From Odoribacter sp. AF15-53 (GTDB taxonomy: Bacteria > Bacteroidota > Bacteroidia > Bacteroidales > Marinifilaceae), in assembly GCF_003479425.1 (NCBI RefSeq), contig NZ_QUHC01000004.1, positions 248,001 to 312,000 of the forward strand: a DNA stretch of 64,000 nucleotides. Direction: 5' to 3'. The translations under genes were made by a program, and so were the position numbers. The first letter of the stretch is position 1, and every line of letters starts with the position of its first letter. Shown in pieces: positions 26,688-35,450 of this stretch. The notes beneath the pieces are model-generated. The model was not told the origin of the DNA, ran no database searches, and saw only the letters and a program-made list of their open reading frames with translations.

Positions 26688-27431
26688 ATGTGTAAAAAAT
26701 TGGTTGTAATCGTTTTGTTTTTATTGGTGAGTGTCGTGTCTTTCGCCCAGGAACGTCAGGTTGACGTGATCTATTTGAAGAATGGGAGTGTCATAAAGGG
26801 GGCTGTTATCGAGCTGGTGCCAGATAAGCAAGTCAAGATCCGAACGGCTGATGGCAGTTTGTTTGTTTTTCAGATGAGCGAGGTGGATCGCATCGAGAAG
26901 GAGTATAATCGTAAACAGGTTCAGGAGAAATCTTCTCCATTGAGAGCCAGGGTAATAGGAACGGCCGAGATGGCATACGGGTTTGCCGAGGATGATTTTA
27001 TAATCGGGGTAAATTTCCTTTTGGGGTATCGTTTTAATCCTTATTTCTCACTTATGGGAGGCACGGGATTAAACTTGGCGGGATTTTATGGTTATGATTG
27101 TGATTGGAATTGGGATTATGATTGTGATGATGACGAGGTGGCTATTATGATGCCTCTTTTTGCCCGGTTGCAGGTGAATTTTCTGAAAACTCGGGTAAGT
27201 CCTTTTTTTTCTATGGATTTGGGGTACTTGTGGTCATTGGATGATTACGGGCATAGCATGGCTATTATTAACCCGGCAATGGGCGTTTTCGTGAGAATTG
27301 GCCGGCGCTTTGCGTTGAACACGAGCTTGGGGTATCAGGTTATTGACAAGGGATACATGAACCGGAAGAATGCTTCTTACAAGAATTCTTCTGATGGTGC
27401 GGTGACGTTGAAGGTCAATTTTGTTTTTTAA
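26688..27431 (+). CDS. secreted outer-membrane beta-barrel-like protein, unknown role
   Basis: This is a 247-residue secreted protein with a signal peptide (VVIVLFLLVSVVSFAQ). Residues 25-65 (VIYLKNGSVIKGAVIELVPD and the following IRTADGSLFVFQMSEVDRIE) form a small beta domain common at the start of Bacteroidetes envelope proteins. The rest looks like an 8-strand outer-membrane barrel, ending in Phe (VTLKVNFVF). A short, strongly acidic and aromatic loop (YDCDWNWDYDCDDDE, about residue 140) carries paired cysteines and may bind metal. I cannot name a function. The next gene is 31 bases downstream and probably co-transcribed. Confidence 0.7.
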   Translation: MCKKLVVIVLFLLVSVVSFAQERQVDVIYLKNGSVIKGAVIELVPDKQVKIRTADGSLFVFQMSEVDRIEKEYNRKQVQEKSSPLRARVIGTAEMAYGFAEDDFIIGVNFLLGYRFNPYFSLMGGTGLNLAGFYGYDCDWNWDYDCDDDEVAIMMPLFARLQVNFLKTRVSPFFSMDLGYLWSLDDYGHSMAIINPAMGVFVRIGRRFALNTSLGYQVIDKGYMNRKNASYKNSSDGAVTLKVNFVF

Positions 27432-27462
27432 GAAAAGGAGTTTAAATTTATATTCAATAGAT

Positions 27463-28065
27463 ATGAGAAAAGTAATGTGTGCGGTAGTAGTGCTGTGTTT
27501 TATGTCGGTGGGAGGTTACGCTCAAAGTGTAGCGTTGGCTTTTGGTGATTTGAAGTGGTTAGGTGGTGAAAAAACGTTGCAATTCGAGTTTTCTTACGAG
27601 GACATGCAGGTGGGAAAGATGAGCGAGGCGGAGTATGTAGAAAAAAAGGTGACAGAGTACAATAAGAAGGAGGCGGGTCGAGGGGATGCGTGGAAGAAGG
27701 CGTGGGAGAATGATCGGAAAGAACGTTTCGAACCCAAATTTCTGGAATTGTTTGACAAGTATATGTCGGAGAAAGGAATCACTTCAGCCGCAGAGGGGGC
27801 AAAGTATGTGGTGAAGGTGAACACGAATTTCACGGAACCCGGTTTTAACGTGGGGGTTGTACGTCGTAACGCTTCCGTGGATGTTGTTTGTACGGTGGTA
27901 GAGATCGCCACGGGTAATAAAGTGGCCGTTGTTAAGGTGCGGGATGCGTCGGCCAATAGTTTTTGGGGAACGGACTTCGATAGCGGTTATCGTTTGCAAG
28001 AGTCTTACGCCAAGGCCGGGCGTGAATTGGCTAAATTTTTAATTAAAAAAGCGAAGCTTAAATAG
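27463..28065 (+). CDS. secreted protein of unknown function
   Basis: This is a 200-residue protein with a signal peptide (VVVLCFMSVGGYAQ); the start at 27463 is chosen over the in-frame one at 27421, which overlaps the previous gene and lacks a signal. The mature part is a mixed alpha/beta domain: FGDLKWLGGEKTLQFEF, a very charged helical segment (YVEKKVTEYNKKEAGRGDAW), then a beta region (YVVKVNTNFTEPGFNVGVV) like the small lipoprotein-type domains that assemble beside outer-membrane proteins. It contains no recognised catalytic motif. It probably works with the barrel-like protein encoded upstream. Confidence 0.6.
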   Translation: MRKVMCAVVVLCFMSVGGYAQSVALAFGDLKWLGGEKTLQFEFSYEDMQVGKMSEAEYVEKKVTEYNKKEAGRGDAWKKAWENDRKERFEPKFLELFDKYMSEKGITSAAEGAKYVVKVNTNFTEPGFNVGVVRRNASVDVVCTVVEIATGNKVAVVKVRDASANSFWGTDFDSGYRLQESYAKAGRELAKFLIKKAKLK

Positions 28066-28105
28066 AGTTTGGCGTTTATACGCGGGATTTTAAGATAATA
28101 TTGGT

Positions 28106-28143
28106 AAAAGAGGAGGGATCGGTAGCGGTTCCTTCTCTTTTTG
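28106..28143 (+). terminator. terminator before the dcw cluster
   Basis: AAAAGAGGAGG (from 28106) pairs with CCTTCTCTTTT (ending 28141) with G-T pairs and a short loop, running into a T-rich tail. It separates the two secreted-protein genes from mraZ. Confidence 0.65.
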
Positions 28144-28200
28144 ATGTGTAATATTAAGACTATTAGGTATTTATATGTGTATTAGATATTTTGTTATAAA

Positions 28201-28227
28201 AAAGTGGTTTAAAGTGGTTTAAAGTGG
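28201..28227 (+). promoter_or_regulatory. MraZ operator: three AAAGTGG repeats, 10-base spacing
   Basis: AAAGTGG occurs at 28201, 28211 and 28221, exactly 10 bases apart and so on one helix face, separated by TTT. MraZ is known to bind GTGG-type direct repeats in front of its own gene in other phyla. A weak -7 element (TAACTTTA near 28240) lies just downstream, so bound MraZ would cover the -33 region and repress the dcw operon. Confidence 0.75.
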
Positions 28228-28269
28228 GAAATTATTTCATAACTTTACATCAGAAATTAGGGAAAGAAT

Positions 28270-28716
28270 ATGTTGTCATTTATTGGAGATTATACATGTA
28301 AGCTAGATAGCAAGGGACGTGCTGTTGTACCGGCTGTTTTCCGCAAGGAAATGCAGGCGATAGAGGAGACGTCGTTCGTGCTGAGGCGGAATATTTTCGA
28401 TGAATGTATCGATCTTTATCCTAAGGGTGAGTGGTTGAACCTGATTGCCGGGTTGAGATCAAAATTGAGCCAATTTAATCGAGAGCAGTCTCGTTTTCTT
28501 CGAGAGTTTTTCCGGGGAGTGCTGGAAGTGGAACTGGACGGTAATGGACGCATATTGATCCCGCGTAAGATGCTGGATGATATCGGGATTGCCGGGGAGG
28601 AAATAGTGATGGTGGGACAGGACTCGAAAATTGAGATTTGGGGAAAAATAAAGTATGAAGAGAGTACTATGGATACAGATGAATTTGTACTTTTGACAAC
28701 CCAAATCGGACTGTAA
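28270..28716 (+). CDS. mraZ: transcriptional regulator MraZ
   Basis: This is a 148-residue DNA-binding protein of the AbrB/MraZ swapped-hairpin fold, the first gene of the dcw cluster. It has the two MraZ repeats: FIGDYTCKLDSKGRAVVPAV near the N-terminus (DxKGR motif) and VELDGNGRILIPRKMLDDIG in the second half (DxxGR). It should repress its own operon through the AAAGTGG repeats 43-70 bases upstream. It may also counter RsmH, encoded next. Confidence 0.95.
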   Translation: MLSFIGDYTCKLDSKGRAVVPAVFRKEMQAIEETSFVLRRNIFDECIDLYPKGEWLNLIAGLRSKLSQFNREQSRFLREFFRGVLEVELDGNGRILIPRKMLDDIGIAGEEIVMVGQDSKIEIWGKIKYEESTMDTDEFVLLTTQIGL

Positions 28717-28807
28717 ATTTTAGATTTGTGATTTTAAATTTGGGATTTATGATTTGCAATATCAGGTATTTACAAGTCTATAATCAAAAAAACTAAAATG
28801 AAAAGAA

Positions 28808-29710
28808 ATGAATGAGATGTATCACGTGCCGGTATTGTTAGAGGAATCCATTTCCGGATTGAATATTGATCCGGAGGGGGTGTATCTTGATTTGACATTC
28901 GGGGGTGGAGGTCATTCGAGGGAAATTCTGAAACGTTTGAAAGATGGATGTCTGATCGGTTTTGACCAGGATTCGGATGCGTTGGCTAACGTGCCTGATG
29001 ATAATCGTTTTGTTTTTGTCAATCATAATTTTCGATATTTACGGAATTTCATGCGTTATTGCGGGTATGACAAGGCGGATGGAATTTTAGCGGATTTGGG
29101 GGTTTCATCGCATGAATTTGACGAGGCTGATCGGGGGTTTTCTTTCCGGTTTGATGCGGAGTTAGATATGCGAATGAATCAACGGAACAAGTTGAAAGCT
29201 ACGGATGTTTTGAATTCATATAGCGAGGAGGAGTTGACCCGGGTGTTTCGTAACTACGGAGAGGTTGATAACGTGAAGCGTTTGGTCGGTTTGATCGTGA
29301 AGGCTCGTGCGGAAAACGAGATTAACCGTTCGGAGGAATTTTTGCAAGTGATTGATCCTTGTGTGCCTAAACAGAAGGAGAAGAAGTATCTGGCGCAGGT
29401 GTATCAGGCGTTGCGTATCGAGGTGAACGGGGAGTTGGAGGCATTGGAAGAGATGTTGCAACAGGCGGAGTTGGCATTGCGTCCCGGGGGGCGCTTGGTG
29501 ATTATCACTTACCATTCGTTGGAAGATCGGATCGTGAAGAATTTTTTGAAGAGCGGGAATTTTGAGGGAAAGGTAGAGAAAGATTTTTACGGGCATGTGA
29601 AACGTAATTTCGAACTGGTGAATCGGAAGGTGATCGTGCCTTCGGAGGAGGAAGTCGAGCGTAATCCCAGGGCCCGGAGTGCCAAGTTGAGAATTGCTGA
29701 AAAATTGTAG
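28808..29710 (+). CDS. rsmH: 16S rRNA (cytosine-1402-N4) methyltransferase
   Basis: RsmH (MraW) methylates N4 of C1402 in 16S rRNA. The SAM site is YLDLTFGGGGHSREIL (residues 23-38) with LADLGVSSHEFD and GFSFRFDAELDMRMN as the conserved RsmH segments; LVIITYHSLEDRIVKNFL lies in the C-terminal half. At 300 residues it is of normal length. It lies 91 bases after mraZ across an A/T-rich spacer and 4 bases before ftsL. Confidence 0.96.
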   Translation: MNEMYHVPVLLEESISGLNIDPEGVYLDLTFGGGGHSREILKRLKDGCLIGFDQDSDALANVPDDNRFVFVNHNFRYLRNFMRYCGYDKADGILADLGVSSHEFDEADRGFSFRFDAELDMRMNQRNKLKATDVLNSYSEEELTRVFRNYGEVDNVKRLVGLIVKARAENEINRSEEFLQVIDPCVPKQKEKKYLAQVYQALRIEVNGELEALEEMLQQAELALRPGGRLVIITYHSLEDRIVKNFLKSGNFEGKVEKDFYGHVKRNFELVNRKVIVPSEEEVERNPRARSAKLRIAEKL

Positions 29711-29714
29711 TGTG

Positions 29715-30095
29715 ATGAAGTGGTGGTTCAAGAAGAAAAAAGTAAAAGATTTCGTTCCCCCGTTACAGGAGCAGAAAGAGGTGCTGGGGGAGTCGATGAA
29801 AGAGTTGTTGGATGGTCGGTTGTTGGCAGATACGGTTCTGCGTAAGAATATCGGTTTCATCCTTTTTTTGACGTTCTTGGGCATCGTGTATATAGCGAAT
29901 GGTTATGCCACGGAGAAGTTGTACATGAAGAAAGTAAGTCTTGAGAAGGAGTTGGGGGAATTGCGTTTTGAATCGATAACGACGGCTTCCGAGTTGATGC
30001 GGATCAGTATCCCTTCTGAGGTGGAGAGACGGATTCAAGAGGCGGGGTTGGATTTGGTGCAGAGTAAGGAACCGCCTACTAAAATCATGAAGTGA
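29715..30095 (+). CDS. ftsL: FtsL-like division protein
   Basis: This is a small bitopic membrane protein of 126 residues in the ftsL position. A basic cytoplasmic head (KWWFKKKKVKDF) is followed by a charged stretch, one membrane helix (IGFILFLTFLGIVYIANGY, about residues 53-71), and a short periplasmic coiled coil (KVSLEKELGELRFESITTAS). FtsL forms the FtsQLB complex that licenses septal wall synthesis. The sequence is poorly conserved, so position and topology carry the call. Start ATG 29715 follows the rsmH stop by 4 bases. Confidence 0.82.
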   Translation: MKWWFKKKKVKDFVPPLQEQKEVLGESMKELLDGRLLADTVLRKNIGFILFLTFLGIVYIANGYATEKLYMKKVSLEKELGELRFESITTASELMRISIPSEVERRIQEAGLDLVQSKEPPTKIMK

Positions 30096-30258
30096 TATTG
30101 GTAGATAAAAGATAAAAACTAAAAGATAGAAGTTGACGGATATAATAAATTTAGAATAGATCATGTTGAAGACTGGAAGGAATAAGATCGAGTACGCAGA
30201 GCTATATAAGCTGCAAAGATTTTTTATCTTTTAGTTTTTAACTTTTAACTTAAAAAAA

Positions 30259-32379
30259 ATGGCAGCATCTATAAAACATGAATTGGCCGGTCGGTTGGGG
30301 CTTGTTTACCTGATCGTGATGGTAGTCGCCGCATTGGTGGTGATCAAGGCTCTGCATGTTCAGGTGTGGGAGGGGGATAAATGGAGGAAGATGGGGCGGG
30401 CTGTTTCGTTTAAAGATTTTGTGGTTCCCCCGAATCGGGGAAATATATATGCGGATGACGGGCGTATCTTGGCAAGTTCGGTGCCTTATTATTTCTTACG
30501 ATTGGATTGTAAAGCCATACCGGATACTTTGTTCAAGAAGAAGATTGATAGTTTATCCATGAGGTTGTCCCGTTTTTTTAAAGATGCACCGGCTTCCGAT
30601 TATCGAAAAAAATTATGGAATGGTAAATACGGGGCGAAACCGAATCGCTATTTACTTGTGAACAAGAGGAAAATTTCTTATACCGAATTAATGGAGGTTA
30701 AGAAATTTCCTATTTTTCGGGAGAGAGGAACTAAGAGTGGTTTGATCTTGGAGCGTGTGAACGAGCGTTTGCAACCTCACGAGAATTTGGCTAGACGAAC
30801 GATTGGTTACGTGAATGAGGCTGAGGATGGTACTTTTGAAGGACGTGTGGGGATTGAAGGTGCGTTTGAGAAACAGTTGCGGGGAGAGCCGGGGCGAAGT
30901 ATTCGGCAAATGATGTCGGGACGATGGGTATCAGTGACGATGGAAGACCCGGTGGATGGGAATGATGTGGTGACAACGATAAACGTGGATTGTCAGGATA
31001 TCGTACAGGGTGCGTTGACCCGGCAGTTGGAGTATTACAAGGCTAGTGCGGGGACGGCTATTCTGATGGACGTGAAGACGGGAGATATAAAAGCGATAGC
31101 CAACGTATCGAAGACGGCTACGGGGTATCGTGAAGTGTTGAATAATGCGATTGGAGATGCGGCCGAGCCGGGTTCCGTGATTAAGGCTGCGACGATGGTG
31201 GCTTTGTTAGAGGACGGATATGTACATCCGGGAGATACGATTGATTTGGGAAAAGGTATATACACGCATAACGGGGTAACGTTGAAAGAGGCCAGAACGC
31301 CAATTGGGAAAGTAACGGTGAAGGAGATTTTCGAGCGCTCGTTGAATGGTATTACGGAGTTGGTTTACGAGCATTATCGTCAACAGCCGGAGAAGTTTGT
31401 TAATCGTTGGTATGCCATGGGGTTGAACAAGAAGGTGGGGATTGAGCTCGCTGGGGAGGCTGATCCTTATATCAAGTACCCGACGGATAAGACGTGGAGC
31501 GGTGTAACATTGAGATGGATGAGTTTCGGGTATGAGTTGCAGATTACTCCGTTGCAGGTGTTGGCTTTTTATAATGCTTTGGCTAATGACGGCAAACGAA
31601 TGAAGCCTCGTATAGTGAAAGAGATTCGTAATGGAAGTCGGGTGATCGAGCGATTTGACCCGGAAGTGGTGAGTAGTAATATTTGTAGTCGGCAGACGAT
31701 TGCTTATATGAAAGAGATGATGGAAGGGGTGGTGGAGAACGGTTCGGCCAAGAATTTGAAAAATGCGGCTTGTAAGATTGCCGGGAAGACGGGAACGGCA
31801 AAGGTGGCAGCCGGGACAAAGGGATATAGAACCGAACCCAAATACCGGGCTAGTTTCGTGGGATATTTTCCGGCGGACAAACCTTTGTATTCTTGTATCG
31901 TGGTGGTGGATAATCCTTCTACTTCTGTCGGGTATTACGGAAACGTGGTATCCGGTAGCGTGTTTAAGGAGATTGCCAATAAGATTTACGCTATGGCATC
32001 ATTGATGAGAGATGATGAGGAGGAGGAAGAAGAAGAGAAAGAGGTGACGTTACCCGTTAGTCAAAACGGGTTGAAAAAGGATTTTCTGGAGATATATGAC
32101 GAGTTGGGTATTAACGTAACGGATGACGAGGCAGATCGGGCCGATTGGGTGATGACTTCCCGGGATAAGGAGGGAACCGAATTCGTGCTGAAACCGAGGA
32201 GTGTGGATTTTACATTAGTACCGAATGTGAAGGGAATGGGGTTGAGGGATGCCCTGTATCTTTTGGAGAATAGCGGTTTGAAGGTCGGTGTGAGTGGGGT
32301 GGGAACCGTGAGTAGACAATCGTTGACCCCGGGAGGCCGGGTTAAACGCGGGAGTTATGTACATTTGGAATTGAAATAA
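30259..32379 (+). CDS. ftsI: penicillin-binding protein, FtsI-type transpeptidase with PASTA domain
   Basis: This is a septal class B PBP that cross-links peptidoglycan. It has one N-terminal membrane helix (LVYLIVMVVAALVVIKALHV), an N-terminal PBP dimer domain (NRGNIYADDGRILASSVPYY), and a transpeptidase domain with Ser306 (EPGSVIK), SLN at 361-363 and KTG at 510-512. A segment of Asp/Glu run (DDEEEEEEEKE) follows, and a C-terminal PASTA domain (VPNVKGMGLRDALYLLENSG). At 706 residues it is longer than E. coli FtsI, as usual for Bacteroidetes. The spacer before it (163 bases) holds A/T-rich repeat sequence. Confidence 0.93.
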   Translation: MAASIKHELAGRLGLVYLIVMVVAALVVIKALHVQVWEGDKWRKMGRAVSFKDFVVPPNRGNIYADDGRILASSVPYYFLRLDCKAIPDTLFKKKIDSLSMRLSRFFKDAPASDYRKKLWNGKYGAKPNRYLLVNKRKISYTELMEVKKFPIFRERGTKSGLILERVNERLQPHENLARRTIGYVNEAEDGTFEGRVGIEGAFEKQLRGEPGRSIRQMMSGRWVSVTMEDPVDGNDVVTTINVDCQDIVQGALTRQLEYYKASAGTAILMDVKTGDIKAIANVSKTATGYREVLNNAIGDAAEPGSVIKAATMVALLEDGYVHPGDTIDLGKGIYTHNGVTLKEARTPIGKVTVKEIFERSLNGITELVYEHYRQQPEKFVNRWYAMGLNKKVGIELAGEADPYIKYPTDKTWSGVTLRWMSFGYELQITPLQVLAFYNALANDGKRMKPRIVKEIRNGSRVIERFDPEVVSSNICSRQTIAYMKEMMEGVVENGSAKNLKNAACKIAGKTGTAKVAAGTKGYRTEPKYRASFVGYFPADKPLYSCIVVVDNPSTSVGYYGNVVSGSVFKEIANKIYAMASLMRDDEEEEEEEKEVTLPVSQNGLKKDFLEIYDELGINVTDDEADRADWVMTSRDKEGTEFVLKPRSVDFTLVPNVKGMGLRDALYLLENSGLKVGVSGVGTVSRQSLTPGGRVKRGSYVHLELK

Positions 32380-32619
32380 TTGAAATTTAAAATTTAGAAT
32401 GAAACAATTCAGAGATTGCCGATTGAATGATCCCATTAATTTAGTGATTGCCAATTGAATGATTCTGTGATTATGAAAAAAGGCGTTAGCCTGGTACAGC
32501 AGGAATCGCTTAATCGGAAATCACTAAATCAAAAAATAGAAATGGCCTTGTGTGGATGGAATCACTTAATCGGAAATAATCAAATCACAGAATTAATTAA
32601 ATCTAAAATTAATAGGAAG
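32380..32619. repeat. family B A/T-rich repeat cluster before murE
   Basis: The gap is built from diverged units such as GATTGCCGATTGAATGAT / GATTGCCAATTGAATGAT (32414 and 32446), AATCGCTTAATCGGAAATCA / AATCACTTAATCGGAAATAA (32503 and 32560), and GTTAGCCTGGTACAGCAGGA / ATGGCCTTGTGTGGATGGA. They recur before murD, ftsW and the helicase gene. By chance the stretch 32455-32619 is open in the murE frame, giving a false 55-residue N-terminal extension. Confidence 0.7.
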
Positions 32620-34068
32620 ATGGACTTAAAGGAATTGTTAGAAGGGGTAACCTACGAAATAGTGCAGGGGAAGCCGGATGTAGAGGTTAATATGATCCAT
32701 TTCGACTCACGGAAAGTCGGGAAGGGGGATCTTTTTGTTGCCCAAAGAGGGGCGAACGTGGATGGGCATGCTTATATTGAAAAGGCTGTTTCTTCCGGGG
32801 TAACGGTGGTTGTTTGTGAAGCAATACCCGAAAATCTGGCGGAAGGGGTGGTTTACGTGAAGACGAGGAATTCTTCGGATGCCTTGGGGCTTATGGCTTC
32901 CAATTTTTACGGGAATCCTTCGCGAAAAATGAAGTTGGTCGGGGTTACCGGGACGAATGGCAAGACAACAACGGCGACTTTGTTGTACGAGTTGGTGCGT
33001 TTGTTGGGAAAGAAAGCGGGACTTTTGTCTACTGTATGCAATTATATAGGGGATGAGAAGGTGCATGCAACACATACAACCCCGGATGCTTTGGTGATTA
33101 ACAAGTTAATGAGGCGGATGGTGGATGCCGGATGTGAATATTGTTTCATGGAGGTGAGTTCTCATGCCATAGATCAGCGTCGTATCAGCGGATTGGATTT
33201 TGACGGTGCGATTTTCTCCAATATAACGCATGATCATTTGGATTATCACAAAACTTTTAAGGCGTATATAGAGGCTAAAAAGGCTTTTTTTGATCGTTTG
33301 GGGAAGGATGCGTTTGCCTTGACTAATTTGGATGATAAGAACGGGATGGTGATGTTGCAAAACACGGTAGCCCATAAATATACCTATTCCTGCAAGCGGA
33401 TGGCCGATTTTAATTGCAAGACATTGGAACGACATCTGGACGGAACGTTGTTGATGCTGGACGGTTGCGAGGTGTGGACTAAGTTTGTCGGGGATTTCAA
33501 TGCCTATAATTTACTGGCAGTGTATGCCAGTGCCACGTTGTTGGGCTTCGGGAAAGAGGAGTTGTTGCCTGTGATGAGTCTGTTGGTTCCGGTATCGGGG
33601 CGTTTCGAGACGATATTGTCGAACGAGGGGGTGATGGCTATCGTGGATTACGCCCATACGCCGGATGCTTTGGAGAACGTGTTGTCGACGATCGAGGGGT
33701 TGAAGAAGGAGGGTATGGTGATCACAGTTGTGGGTGCCGGGGGTGACCGGGATCGCACGAAGCGGCCGGAAATGGCCGAGGTCGCTTGTCGGTTAAGTGA
33801 TCGGGTGATCTTGACTTCCGATAACCCGCGAAGTGAGGAGCCTGCGGCTATTATCGAGGATATGCGTGCTGGGGTGCCGGAAGAGGCGAGAGACCGGGTG
33901 TTAGCAATTACCGACCGGAAGGAAGCTATACGTACGGCGTTGATGTTGGCGAAAAAGGGGGATATCGTACTGGTTGCCGGGAAAGGGCATGAGGATTACC
34001 AAGAGGTGAAGGGGGTGAAACATCATTTTGATGATAAAGAGGTTATTAAAGAAATATTTAAGTTGTAG
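32620..34068 (+). CDS. murE: UDP-MurNAc-tripeptide synthetase MurE
   Basis: This cytoplasmic ligase adds the third amino acid to UDP-MurNAc-L-Ala-D-Glu. The start at 32620 gives MDLKELLEGVTYE, a normal MurE opening; longer in-frame starts lie in repeat sequence. The P-loop is VGVTGTNGKTTTATLLYEL, followed by THTTPDALVINK and SSHAIDQRRISGLDF. The specificity motif DNPRSEEP in the C-terminal domain is the DNPR signature of meso-diaminopimelate-adding enzymes, implying a DAP peptidoglycan. 482 residues. It follows the PBP gene; murF is absent from its usual place after murE. Confidence 0.95.
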   Translation: MDLKELLEGVTYEIVQGKPDVEVNMIHFDSRKVGKGDLFVAQRGANVDGHAYIEKAVSSGVTVVVCEAIPENLAEGVVYVKTRNSSDALGLMASNFYGNPSRKMKLVGVTGTNGKTTTATLLYELVRLLGKKAGLLSTVCNYIGDEKVHATHTTPDALVINKLMRRMVDAGCEYCFMEVSSHAIDQRRISGLDFDGAIFSNITHDHLDYHKTFKAYIEAKKAFFDRLGKDAFALTNLDDKNGMVMLQNTVAHKYTYSCKRMADFNCKTLERHLDGTLLMLDGCEVWTKFVGDFNAYNLLAVYASATLLGFGKEELLPVMSLLVPVSGRFETILSNEGVMAIVDYAHTPDALENVLSTIEGLKKEGMVITVVGAGGDRDRTKRPEMAEVACRLSDRVILTSDNPRSEEPAAIIEDMRAGVPEEARDRVLAITDRKEAIRTALMLAKKGDIVLVAGKGHEDYQEVKGVKHHFDDKEVIKEIFKL

Positions 34069-34071
34069 GTT

Positions 34072-35322
34072 ATGTTTTATCATATCTTTGATTATTTAGA
34101 GCAGTTTGATTTCCCGGGAGCGGGTATGTTTCAATATATTACATTCCGTTCGGCGTGTGCTGTTATTTTATCCCTGTTGATTGCCACGGTTATCGGTAAG
34201 CGAATCATCCGTATCTTGCAGAAACAGCAAGTTGGGGAAGAGATTCGGGACCTGGGGCTTGAAGGACAGATGCAGAAAAAGGGTACTCCGACGATGGGTG
34301 GGGTGATTATTTTGCTGGCGATATTGATCCCCGTGATTTTGTTTGCCCGTTTGGATAACGTGTATATCCAATTGATGATTGTTTCGACGATCTGGTTGGG
34401 ATTGATAGGTTTTCTGGATGACTATATTAAGGTTTTCAAGAAACATAAAGAGGGGTTGAAGGGGCGTTTTAAGGTGATCGGACAGGTCGGGTTAGGTTTG
34501 ATCGTAGGCGTGACTCTTTATGCGAGTGATGACGTGTTGATCCGGGAGAAAGCTTCTATTTCGGAAGTGGGAGTGGTGACGAGTACGGTGGACGAGGGAT
34601 TTTCCCGAGAGAACGGTCAGACTGTGCTGACAAAAGATATTAAATCGACGAAGACAACTATTCCATTCTTTAAGAATAACGAGTTTGATTACGCTTGGTT
34701 TGGGGCGCTTTTTGGGAAGTATGCTGATGAGATCGGTTGGATCGTATTTATTATTATCACGATCGTGATCGTGACAGCCGTGTCGAACGGGGCGAATCTG
34801 ACCGACGGGTTGGACGGGTTGGCGACAGGTACTTCGGCGATCGTGGGAGCCACGTTGGGGATATTGGCGTATGTCTCCGGAAACATGGTGTATGCCGATT
34901 ACCTGAATATCATGTATATTCCTCATTCTGGGGAGTTAGTGGTGTTTATTGCTGCTTTTATCGGGGCAACGATTGGTTTCTTGTGGTATAATTCTTTTCC
35001 GGCTCAGGTGTTTATGGGAGACACGGGGAGTTTGTCGTTGGGGGGTATTATTGCCGTGTTCGCCATTATGATTCATAAGGAGTTGTTGATTCCGATTCTA
35101 TGTGGTATTTTCTTGGTGGAGAATCTGTCTGTGGTGATGCAGGTCAGTTATTTTAAATATACCAAGAAGAAATTCGGGGAGGGACGACGGATATTCCTGA
35201 TGTCTCCGTTACATCACCATTTCCAGAAAAAAGGAATTCCGGAACCGAAGATTGTGACTCGTTTTTGGATCGTGGGAATTGCTTTGGCTGTGATTACGAT
35301 CGTGACCCTAAAAATAAGATAA
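34072..35322 (+). CDS. mraY: phospho-MurNAc-pentapeptide transferase MraY
   Basis: This is the integral membrane enzyme that transfers phospho-MurNAc-pentapeptide to undecaprenyl phosphate, forming lipid I. The conserved motifs are [13 protein letters not shown] near residue 70, [18 protein letters not shown] near 115 (the DDxxK site), [15 protein letters not shown], and the His motif [22 protein letters not shown] near the C-terminus. 416 residues with about 10 helices. A periplasmic or cytoplasmic insertion around residues 150-195 ([16 protein letters not shown]) is longer than in E. coli, as is common in Bacteroidetes. Start lies 3 bases after the murE stop. Confidence 0.96.
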   Translation: MFYHIFDYLEQFDFPGAGMFQYITFRSACAVILSLLIATVIGKRIIRILQKQQVGEEIRDLGLEGQMQKKGTPTMGGVIILLAILIPVILFARLDNVYIQLMIVSTIWLGLIGFLDDYIKVFKKHKEGLKGRFKVIGQVGLGLIVGVTLYASDDVLIREKASISEVGVVTSTVDEGFSRENGQTVLTKDIKSTKTTIPFFKNNEFDYAWFGALFGKYADEIGWIVFIIITIVIVTAVSNGANLTDGLDGLATGTSAIVGATLGILAYVSGNMVYADYLNIMYIPHSGELVVFIAAFIGATIGFLWYNSFPAQVFMGDTGSLSLGGIIAVFAIMIHKELLIPILCGIFLVENLSVVMQVSYFKYTKKKFGEGRRIFLMSPLHHHFQKKGIPEPKIVTRFWIVGIALAVITIVTLKIR

Positions 35323-35450
35323 AAGTTAAAAACTAAAAAGATTCAGAGATTGCCGATTCAATGATTTGGTGATTATAAAAAGAGCAAGGGAATTGTGAAG
35401 AAAATCACTTAATCGAGAATCATGAAATCACTCAATTAATAGAATTTAAA
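35323..35450. repeat. family B repeat between mraY and murD
   Basis: The first unit (from 35341) matches the murE upstream block: GATTCAGAGATTGCCGATTC compares with TTCAGAGATTGCCGATTGAA. Then AAAATCACTTAATCGAGAAT and CTCAATTAATAGAATTTAAA follow, closely similar to 32560-32610. No gene is present. Confidence 0.7.

Noticed and set aside
29216..29884. Antisense open frame over rsmH and ftsL
   Set aside because: It spans two conserved genes, is rich in Leu/His/Phe and has no start signal or domain.
32455..32619. N-terminal 55-residue extension of MurE
   Set aside because: The codons are family B repeat sequence, and MDLKELLEG at 32620 matches the normal start.
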